The translations under genes were made by a program, and so were the position numbers. A stretch of 16,440 nucleotides of DNA from Phoronis pallida (lineage: Eukaryota > Phoronida > Phoronidae): NCBI GenBank assembly GCA_028565715.1, contig JAOXYC010219794.1, positions 1 through 16,440 of the forward strand. Direction: 5' to 3'. The notes below the pieces were generated by a model, which saw nothing but the letters and a program-made list of their open reading frames with translations, had not been told where the DNA came from and made no database searches. Shown here piece after piece: positions 9,671 through 16,440 of this stretch (the stretch's first letter is position 1; each line of letters starts with the position of its first letter).

Positions 9671-10046
9671 CCAATTTGACAGTTTCCCAAAATGGCGAGA
9701 AGATACCGTATAAGAGTTAAATGTAAGATAAAAATTAAAATGTGACGTACTTGTTTAAGCTGAATTCTGATAATACCACGTCTTTTAAAGCTAGTGAGTA
9801 AAGGTTAAGCATTGATAAAAATTGATCAAATTGTTCTGATCTGCTTTCAGTCACAATGTTTCAGCTATCCCGGGAGTTATCCTAGTAGCTAGTAGATAGT
9901 ATAATTAGTTATCCACCATCAATTATTTTTAATTTGTTTGACTTCTGTCTGACTGTTGGTAATCAATACAAGGACAAGTGGTCATTTTGGTAGTAAATGG
10001 TTCATTACCCACTTTACAAATGCTTTAACGTTCATCATTAACTTGG

Positions 10047-10107
10047 TTAAGTTGATCACTTCAGTTAAGTTGATCACTTCAGTTAAGTTGATCACTTCAG
10101 TTAAGTT
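10047..10107. repeat. 18-bp tandem repeat, about 3.4 copies
   Basis: The 18-bp unit TTAAGTTGATCACTTCAG starts at 10047, 10065 and 10083 without a single mismatch, followed by a partial unit at 10101-10107. Identical units suggest recent expansion; each contains the palindrome TGATCA. Confidence 0.95.
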
Positions 10108-10276
10108 TAAATGAGGTATTTGTACATTTTAAACTGTCATTTCATTTGTTTTCAATTATCAAAGTCCCCTTGCTCTAATTTGGGCTCCGTGTTATCAAAC
10201 ATATCAATCAAACAATGTGCACATGGAACAAAATTCACTACACCTATGTCAGTTGCTCAGTAGAGTTATCAAATCA

Positions 10277-10628
10277 TTAAAGATACGGTCTCCTCAATGG
10301 TGAGGATCTGGGGTCAAAATTCAAATCAACAAGAAATTTTGTGTATGAGCCCTTTGATGAATATAATTAACCTGCATCATAGTCAAAAAATTGGTAAAGG
10401 GGTAAATTTGAGATCTTTGTATCCAAAAAAACCTCTGGTACGAGAAGGTTTTCGAAATTTACACTTTTTTAAGATAAAAAGTTCAAATTAACCCCTTTAC
10501 CGATTTTTTTTGAATTTTTTTACTAAGATGCAGGTTAATTATATTCATCAAAGGACTTGTATACACAATTTCTAGTTGATTTGAATTTTGACCCCAGATC
10601 ATCACCAACGAGGAGAATGTATCTTTAA
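10277..10628. mobile_element. Foldback MITE-like element with TTAA ends
   Basis: Left arm 10277-10411 and right arm 10482-10628 are imperfect reverse complements over about 135-147 bp, with a loop of about 70 bp. Blocks such as GATCTGGGGTCAAAATTC, CCTTTGATGAATATAATTAA and GGTAAAGGGG recur in inverted orientation. Both ends read TTAAAGATAC (outermost bases TTAA). There is no coding capacity, so it would be a non-autonomous miniature element. TTAA ends would fit piggyBac-type insertion, but TTAA is itself a palindrome, so the target duplication cannot be told apart from the arm. Confidence 0.82.
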
Positions 10629-10677
10629 CCAAGTATCCAGTTTCGGTTCAATGTCCTAATGAGGAAACAATTAAGTA

Positions 10678-10690
10678 GGGGGGGGGGGGG
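10678..10690. repeat. G13 homopolymer tract
   Basis: Thirteen consecutive G bases stand in otherwise AT-rich sequence, 50 bp beyond the foldback element. Length is likely polymorphic or an assembly weak point. Confidence 0.9.
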
Positions 10691-11310
10691 TCACTCTCAA
10701 AATAGTAAGTACCATGCTTGTTTCACAAAATGCCAATAGACCTCTTATTGCGGGTTTCAATATTTTCAAGCCTGGTATCTTAATGTATATTGTCAATTTG
10801 CAAAATGATAAAAACAAAATGTGTTGTAAAAATGAATATAAATGTATTGTCAGTAACAAAATCAAGATAATAACACACAAATACTTATTTAAACGCATAC
10901 ATTGCTACTTACGAATGTAGAATCATCAATTATTGAAATACAACGTTTTCATCTGTTTCTTTTACACAGTTTGATCATGTTTCGTTGCCAATTCATGTTA
11001 CTACCTTCATTCTTTATCAAAAACACAAAGTTAATACATTACAAATGATCTCAGTTATCTTGACGCCCTGTCAAGATATTTCATCAAGTCACATAGGCCA
11101 CCTAGATAAAGATTTCCGAAAGAAGCCTAGGTATTTATATGCTCAGATGGATGTAAGGATGCAATTTGTACCAACAATTCCAACGCAATTGGCCTCATTC
11201 AATAGTTGATAATTTCACATTCGTAAGTAGCGATGTATAACTTTAAGATGCTTTTACATTACTTTCTGTCAGTCTCAAATGTAAATTTTTTTACCCACAC
11301 TTTTTACCAT

Positions 11311-11316
11311 TTTATT
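11311..11316 (-). terminator. Candidate poly(A) signal of gene D
   Basis: TTTATT on the + strand reads AATAAA on the minus strand, about 360 bp past the gene D stop codon. It is the best placed canonical hexamer I found; the assignment is tentative. Confidence 0.35.
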
Positions 11317-11466
11317 GACTCTAAATAAATGACTGAAAAATATCCAATTTACATATTTTACAATATCCACAGCAGGATTTCTGATTTAATAATTAAGAGA
11401 TTTCTTTCAGTGAACCTATAGGCAAATTACAAATTGTTTCAACAGACAAGGAACATCATTCTACAG

Positions 11467-11524
11467 ATGGCTAACAAAACATACATTTCTCTTTACAAAA
11501 CAATGATGTTGCTTCTATGTATAG
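11467..11524 (+). pseudogene. Orphan signal-peptide-like first exon
   Basis: ATG 11467 opens 19 codons with a basic, then hydrophobic (MMLLLC) stretch and ends ATA G|GTAAAA, a phase-1 donor. That is exactly the first-exon format of the four ShKT genes. No matching downstream + strand ShKT exon exists: 8 bp after the exon the sequence becomes half a ShKT domain read on the opposite strand, then gene D. It may be the stranded first exon of a lost paralogue at an inversion breakpoint, or a chance ORF. The next large + exon (from 14625) would also join in frame, but its cytoplasmic composition argues against that. Confidence 0.3.
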
Positions 11525-11531
11525 GTAAAAT

Positions 11532-11640
11532 ACAAAAATTTAACTTTGCAAAAACAGGGCACGCAGAATCCAAAATGTCTTCACATGAATCTTGTATTGT
11601 TGGTTGTGTAATTCTGGTTCGTCGTGTGAATGTTGCTGTT
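11532..11640 (-). pseudogene. Broken seventh ShKT module downstream of gene D
   Basis: Read on the minus strand in a different frame from gene D, a Thr-rich linker is followed by three cysteines spaced C-x7-C-x8-C (first Cys at 11585, third at 11532) with FAKLNF, the pattern of the first half of the family's ShKT module. The last three cysteines are missing and the frame ends at TAA 11493. It follows the gene D stop after one reading-frame shift near an A4 run at about 11683, so it looks like a former C-terminal module lost by frameshift and truncation. A sequencing error at the A-run is an alternative for the frameshift but not for the missing half-domain. Confidence 0.6.
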
Positions 11641-11673
11641 TCTGTCGTTGTGTTGGGTGTTTTGTGTGAATGA

Positions 11674-13807
11674 TTACAAGGTTTTACAAAGACCGCATGT
11701 CTTCCTGCAACTCTGCTTAACTTTTTCTTGAGAGCAATGCTCTTTCCCAATAAGCAGACATGTATCTGGTAATATGTCACTGCATTGTGCTGAGACTGTT
11801 GAATGAGACTGTGTTGGGGGTTTACATGTCTGGCATGTTTTTGGACAAAGTTTTTGAATACTTTTTGCACTATTGGGATTGGCGCACAAACCATCCTGTC
11901 CATATTTCTTGCACAACACGATATGACGGTCTTTGCAATCACCAGTAGATGGCATTGGTGTTGTTTTGTACGGAAGATTTGTTTTGATTGGTTGAGATGT
12001 TGATAGTTTTGTTGCTGATGTGGTTGTTGGTGGTTTTGATGCTGATGTTACTGCTGCTGCTGTTGATGGTAGTTTTGTTGTTGTTGTCGTTGGTTGTGTT
12101 GTTGTTGTTGCAGATATTGTTGTTGCTAATTTTCTTGTTGTGAGTTGTGACCTTTGTGTTCTTGACAACTGTGTTGTTTGCTGACAAAAATTACAAGCTT
12201 GCGGACATAACCATTTCATAAGACGTTGTTTTGTGCAATAACCCATTTGGAAATATTGTCTACAAAGATTCACATCTTTGTCAAAACATGTACCTGAGTC
12301 TGATGGTCGAGCTGAATTAACTGGGCCTAAGGTTGAGGGTTGCATTGTTATTTTAGTGAGTGTTGATGGTTGCGTTGTTCCTATATTGGTCGTGGTTGTT
12401 GGTGGTTGCATTATTGTTTTAGTGGTTGTGAATGGTGAGGTTCTGTTGGGACTACATTGGTTACAAGAAACAGGACACTTATCAAATGATGGTATGTGGC
12501 AATAGCCTGCTTGTTTCATCAGGTTACAGTTACTGTCTTTGTCAAAACATGTAACTGAGTCTGATGGTCGAGCTGAATTAACTGGGCCTAGGGATGATGG
12601 TTGCAATGTCATTTTAGTAGTTGCTGATGGTTGCGTTGTCATTTTAGTGATTGCTGATTGTTTCATTGTTGTTTTATTTGCTTTTGGTGGTTGCGTTGTC
12701 ATTTTAGTGGTTGTTGATTGTTGTGTTGTTCCTTTATTGGTTGTGGTTGTTGATGGATGCATTGTTGTTTTAGTGGTTGTTGATTGTTGTGTTGTTCCTT
12801 TATTGGTTGTGGTTGTTGATGGTTGCATTGTTGTTTTAGTGGTTGTTGATTGTTGTGTTGTTCCTTTATTGGTTGTGGTTGTTGATGGTTGCATTGTTGT
12901 TTTACCGGTTGTTGATTGCTGTGTTGTTCCTTTATTGGTTGTGGTTGTTGATGGATGCATTGTTGTTTTAGTGGTTGCTAATTGTTGTGTGGTTCCTTTA
13001 TTGGTTGTGGTTGTTGATGGTTGTATTGTTGTTTTAGTGGTTGTGAATGGTGAGGTTCTGCTGGGACCACATTGGTTACAAGAAACAGGACATTTATCAA
13101 ATGATGGTATGTGGCAATAGCCAGCTTGTTTCATCAGGTTACAGTTACTGTCTTTGTCAACACAGTCCAATGATCTTATACGTTTTTGTCCTTTTGGTAC
13201 AGCATCGTCAAAAGATAATTTGTCATTGGTATAAGTGTCAAAGTCAGCATGGTGTTTCTTGAATCTAGAACAAAACCCACAAGTTCTTGAGCAGTCTTTG
13301 ACCATTAGGGGATATCTCAATAGTGAAGTGCACCATTTGTTTTCCTGTAGAAGATAGCAGTTCACCAATGTGTTATCATTACACAGACTTCTGGGCTCCC
13401 CTGTTCAAAACGAAATAACAGAATTATTGCATTTTGCTTAATTCATCCAAAACATTTAAAGTTTTAGCATTTATAAATTGTATTAAAAATATGAAACATT
13501 TAGTCTGAAAAGTGGTCACATGAAAATTTAGAAATGATCATCGCACTTTTTAGCACATTTTTGCATACCCCAAGTATTTTTATATTGGAAAAAAAATTGT
13601 GGCGAAGTGATGTAAAACAATCCTGTTGAGTTTAACATTGATGTTATCATTTAAATACTGATGGAGAAGTTCATCATTCCCTGGGGATTAACAAGATAAT
13701 CAGTAAACTTTACCTTTTGATATTAATGACCTTTCCTTGAAAATTCCTTCGACACCAGTCAGTGCTAAAATAGCCAGCAAAACAGGTATTTTTCTATTAC
13801 CAAACAT
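11674..13807 (-). CDS. Gene D: secreted ShKT(6) protein with Thr-rich 66-bp repeats
   Basis: Minus-strand two-exon model: exon 1 is 13807-13714 (31-residue signal peptide, donor G|GTAAAG) and exon 2 is 13400-11674 after acceptor TTTTGAACAG; phase 1, 606 residues. ShKT modules lie at about 38-75, 111-142, 316-347, 403-437, 520-557 and 571-603. Modules 2 and 3 are short (32 residues) and identical except for one residue after the first Cys. Five exact-length 22-residue Thr-rich repeats fill residues 154-263, a likely rigid O-glycosylated spacer. There is no LDLa or Sushi domain. The frame ends TTG TAA three residues after the last Cys, and a broken ShKT half follows in another frame, so the C-terminus may be shortened. 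It is inverted relative to genes A-C. Likely secreted and extracellular; partner unknown. Confidence 0.83.
12418..13158. repeat. Duplicated ShKT-coding segment in gene D
   Basis: The segments 12418-12541 and 13035-13158 (about 124 bp) are nearly identical, with only a handful of differences. Each codes one short ShKT module plus its linker start. A second similar pair lies at about 12278-12345 and 12539-12605. Such high identity within one exon points to recent duplication or ongoing gene conversion. Confidence 0.85.
12705..13034. repeat. Coding minisatellite, 5 x 66 bp
   Basis: Units start at 12705, 12771, 12837, 12903 and 12969, each exactly 66 bp (22 codons on the minus strand), with few substitutions and no length change. 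They code a Thr-rich repeat with a central NKGTTQQ motif. The multiple-of-three unit keeps the frame open and would allow copy-number change without breaking the protein. Confidence 0.95.
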
Positions 13808-14626
13808 CCTGGTTGATCGACTTTCAAATATTTTAGCTTACAAGTAAAAAATCTGCTGTGATGTTATCAACCAAGAGACTTTGGGATTGATTTTTTGCAT
13901 TGGACTGTGATCTTGACGTACACAGAACATCTTCATATCGTGTTTGTATCTCATGTTTATGTTTAATTAAACTTGGTAGTTTTCCATATCTCATTTATCT
14001 TAAATGCATCCTTAATCTTAAATTATACAACATGCGGCGATATACATTGAAAAACGTTTATCAAAGGAATTCAGCAAATGGTAACTCCATTACATGTTTG
14101 TGCTGAATGTAATATTTGGTGGGGATGACCCTGATACCAAACAAGACACGAATGACATCACATTTGAGAAAACATGAGAGAAATTGCGTCAATTCCCTAA
14201 TGAGTGTGTGTTTGATTGTGAAAAGAGTGGGAAAATGCAATTATTTGAAGAAGTGTGTATTTGAGTGTGGATGAGTTTCTGAATACATGACCTTAAAAGC
14301 AGTGAGTTGCATGTTCTTTATTTGTGATGAAAGGGTTTTAGCAGAACAAATCTTTAAAATCAGAGTTGTGAACATGTACGTTTTTAGGCCTTTGATCACC
14401 ACTGTGATTTACCATGCAGTGGCGCCATATAATCACCAATTGTTTAAACTGGAGACCCCTTTTGGAGACTCACTGTATGAAGAATCACAGCCATGTTGTA
14501 TGGCCAAAACTGCAGTACCATTCTATACAAATCTCTGTTCCAAATGGTCTCTCTTTTATTGCATACTTTTTAGACATTTTGAGATTTTACTTATTCTTGA
14601 TAGTTGATTTTTTACTTTTTACAGAA
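13808..14626. other. Divergent intergenic region between gene D and the SxIP gene
   Basis: Gene D reads left and the SxIP reading frame reads right from this stretch. TTATCA at 13864-13869 and TTATCT at 13995-14000 are GATA-type motifs on the gene D strand. The right end has a good splice acceptor (TTTTTACAG, 14616-14624), implying that an upstream non-coding exon of the SxIP gene lies here or outside this stretch. I could not place that exon. Confidence 0.5.
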
Positions 14627-16440
14627 ATGTTTAAACATAAAAAGAAAGAAGCTAAGGAGAAAAAACTACAAAGACCAGACCATGTGTTGCCGATGAGTCC
14701 AATCGAGGAAGAGTTAAGTGATGATGATGATGGTGGCTTCAAAAGTACAAGATCTTCTGGCCAACTCTATGGTAGTACTTCTAGAAAGGGTTTACTAATG
14801 ACGTCGAAGTCTGAAAGTGGCATTGTGGGTAAATCCAGAGGGTCTGCAACAGATTCCAAGATGAGACCACCAAATGCAATTCCATTGCCGGCAAGCTATC
14901 GTTCCGTAGGTAAGCCCTCCAAGTTGAAATATCCAAGTGTTTCTAGTTCTTCGGGAAATGCTAAGGTTACTAATTCCAGAATTCCAAGTTCTGGATTTAC
15001 AAAGAAAGAGACTCGATCTCAAATACCGAGTGTAAGTAAGACAGGGAGTGGTACAGGAATACACAGCGATAGTATTTCCAAAAAAGGAACTTCACAAATA
15101 CCTGGTGCTAAGTCAAAATCAACAGTTGGCAAGAATATAGGTTTTACTGACTCTGTCAAAGAAACTAAATCTAATCTTCAAAGGAAGCTTCCAAAGAACC
15201 AATGCTATGATGCAACTGTACCTGAAAGTGAGGATTTGGAAAGTTTACCACCTCAGTCTTTCGAGCGATCAGGATGGTTGTCTGCAAAAGCCAGTGACAA
15301 GGTAAAATCTAAGGACCATGATAAGAAAACATTGTTGCCTCAAACTATTCCTTCTGGAAAAAATACAAATAGAAAAGAATTGATGGAGCGTGCACCAATT
15401 TCATCAATGTCCTCTGCAGAGGCTTCTAGTTTGTCTTCAATTAGTGGGGACGAAAAGCATTTAACAGTTTATGGTTCAATTAAAAAGATGACTACTTCAG
15501 GAAATCTGTCTAGGGATTACAAAGGGAAAGACAGCAATATCAAAAGCACAGATGCTTTGAAAGATTCTGACCAGTGTTTGTCAGAAGAAGTTCTAGCAAA
15601 TATGGAGTCCAGTACGCAGACAAATTATCAGTCAATTGTGGAAGAGGGCGTCTACAAAGTTAACAACTCCAATGTGTTTTCAAATCAGATACGTTATCCA
15701 GAAAGAACTTCAATGATCCGAGCACCATCCAAGAGACTGTTGTCTCGTCTTGAGCTCAAACGACAACAACAGAAGCGAAAAGATGAAGTCCAGAGAATCT
15801 TGGATGATTCTTCAGACGAGTCGTTGAATACCACTTTCTTGTGTGACCCCACCAGCAGCGCGGATGGGAAATCAAGAATGCCATCGGCAGTGACAGAGAG
15901 TTACCAGGAGAGTAGTAGCAGTGAATATGTAGAGTTTGATGAAAAACAAATCACCATTTACAACACATGCGTGGAGGAATTCAAATGGCATTCACCAACA
16001 GCAAGAACAACACCATCTCAAGGTGCAGTCAATGAAAACTACATGCAAATGGTTGCTCCTAAAGTGAAGGAGTTTGATAGATCACAGTTTTGTAAACTTG
16101 ATTGGTCTGATGATGAATTACCGAAATTATGGCATAGGGATGATAGCTCCCAAACCAGACCATTGCCAAGACAGACTCTAGCTATGAATATGGCTGACAG
16201 AGGAAAAGTGCGAAGCAATCTTTATGGAACCACAAGTTTAACAAATAAATCCATCGGAGAAATTTCCAAATCAGCACCTTCTTTGAACTATTCTGGCAAA
16301 CTAAATTCCACCAAAAATGCTGCTATCAGAAATAAAGAACTTTCAATATCAAGACCAAAGTCGAGAAGCACCATGGCCATTAGAAATGAGCCTGTGATTT
16401 CTAAGAAGGTTCTTTCCGATAAAAACTTGTCAAAACCATC
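14627..16440 (+). CDS. Disordered protein with SxIP motifs, putative microtubule plus-end factor (partial)
   Basis: An uninterrupted frame of 604 codons runs from ATG 14627 to the window end with no stop. The exon probably starts at 14625 after acceptor TTTTTACAG. The N-terminus is very basic (KHKKKEAKEKK), followed by an acidic run (SDDDDGG) and long Ser/Lys/Thr-rich, low-hydrophobic sequence. Three SxIP motifs in basic/Ser context occur at residues 117-120 (SRIP), 131-134 (SQIP) and 156-159 (SQIP). In adaptors such as APC, CLASP and neuron navigators this motif binds the EB1 C-terminal domain. A charged, Leu- and Gln-rich helix at about 368-392 could form a coiled coil and is followed by DDSSDES, a casein-kinase-2-like cluster. 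No signal peptide or cysteine framework is present, so it is unrelated to the ShKT cluster and presumably cytoplasmic. I do not recognise the orthologue. Confidence 0.75.
   Translation, partial: MFKHKKKEAKEKKLQRPDHVLPMSPIEEELSDDDDGGFKSTRSSGQLYGSTSRKGLLMTSKSESGIVGKSRGSATDSKMRPPNAIPLPASYRSVGKPSKLKYPSVSSSSGNAKVTNSRIPSSGFTKKETRSQIPSVSKTGSGTGIHSDSISKKGTSQIPGAKSKSTVGKNIGFTDSVKETKSNLQRKLPKNQCYDATVPESEDLESLPPQSFERSGWLSAKASDKVKSKDHDKKTLLPQTIPSGKNTNRKELMERAPISSMSSAEASSLSSISGDEKHLTVYGSIKKMTTSGNLSRDYKGKDSNIKSTDALKDSDQCLSEEVLANMESSTQTNYQSIVEEGVYKVNNSNVFSNQIRYPERTSMIRAPSKRLLSRLELKRQQQKRKDEVQRILDDSSDESLNTTFLCDPTSSADGKSRMPSAVTESYQESSSSEYVEFDEKQITIYNTCVEEFKWHSPTARTTPSQGAVNENYMQMVAPKVKEFDRSQFCKLDWSDDELPKLWHRDDSSQTRPLPRQTLAMNMADRGKVRSNLYGTTSLTNKSIGEISKSAPSLNYSGKLNSTKNAAIRNKELSISRPKSRSTMAIRNEPVISKKVLSDKNLSKP

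Larger units (their letters stand above)
9431..11466. other. Repeat-bearing intergenic region between gene C and the inverted gene D
   Basis: No credible coding exon is seen. The stretch contains a hairpin at 9631-9670, an 18-bp tandem repeat at 10047-10107, a 352-bp foldback element at 10277-10628, a G13 tract at 10678-10690 and a candidate minus-strand poly(A) signal at 11311-11316. The rest is AT-rich sequence without recognised structure. Confidence 0.6.

Noticed and set aside
12539-13120. 193-codon + strand ORF rich in Val, opposite gene D
   Set aside because: It is the antisense shadow of the Thr-rich minisatellite of gene D; the repeat unit length keeps both strands open. No signal peptide, splice context or domain supports it.
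495-13807. Calling the ShKT proteins channel-blocking toxins
   Set aside because: The ShKT fold is named after a sea-anemone channel blocker, but these are large mosaic proteins with several modules, LDLa and Sushi domains and mucin-like linkers. Nothing in the sequence shows toxin-type processing or activity.
14287-14607. 106-codon + strand ORF upstream of the SxIP frame
   Set aside because: Mixed composition with no domain; it ends just before a good splice acceptor, so the segment is more likely intron or 5' flank.
11467-14640. Joining the 11467 exon to the SxIP frame as one secreted gene
   Set aside because: The phases would fit, but that has a one-in-three chance. The SxIP protein is basic, disordered and cytoplasmic in character, and gene D would have to lie inside the intron.

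Overview
This is a window of animal (metazoan) nuclear DNA. It is AT-rich, its genes are split by GT-AG introns, and the products are multi-domain secreted proteins. They combine six-cysteine ShKT modules, Thr/Pro-rich mucin-like linkers, an LDL-receptor class A (LDLa) module and a Sushi/CCP module. ShKT arrays joined to LDLa and Sushi modules suggest an invertebrate such as a cnidarian, lophotrochozoan or invertebrate deuterostome. The sequence alone does not settle which. There is no sign of bacterial or phage sequence.

Layout: (1) 1-494 is non-coding, with a tRNA-Leu-like relic at 139-220. (2) Gene A (+, 495-2971): signal peptide, five ShKT, LDLa, Sushi. (3) Gene B (+, 3656-6237): same architecture, with a 218-residue Thr/Pro linker. 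(4) 6238-8030 is non-coding, with a foldback repeat. (5) Gene C (+, 8031-9379): five ShKT, ending just where LDLa should begin. (6) 9380-11466 is non-coding, with a minisatellite, a 352-bp foldback element and a G13 tract. (7) 11467-11640 holds a signal-peptide-like exon on + directly beside half a ShKT domain on -. (8) Gene D (-, 13807-11674): six ShKT and a coding minisatellite. (9) 13808-14626 is a divergent intergenic region. (10) From 14627 an unrelated + strand reading frame runs off the window. It is an intrinsically disordered protein with three SxIP motifs, the signature of microtubule plus-end (EB1-binding) proteins.

The four ShKT genes form one local family. Each starts with a short exon coding for a signal peptide that ends in phase 1. 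Each continues in one large exon holding all ShKT modules, and genes A and B end with a phase-1-joined Sushi exon. All six inferred introns are phase 1. The products should be secreted, disulfide-rich, heavily O-glycosylated proteins, plausibly mucus, cuticle, digestive or immune-surface components. They are not annotated as toxins: ShKT is a widespread module and these are large mosaic proteins. Every gene has GATA-type motifs upstream of its ATG, which hints at shared regulation.

The cluster shows active turnover: a truncated duplicate exon before gene A's main exon, a mosaic gene B (gene-A-like start, gene-C-like end), loss of the 3' modules in gene C, and an apparent frameshift plus broken seventh ShKT in gene D. 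Exon models were built by eye from splice signals and reading-frame continuity, with no transcript or database support.
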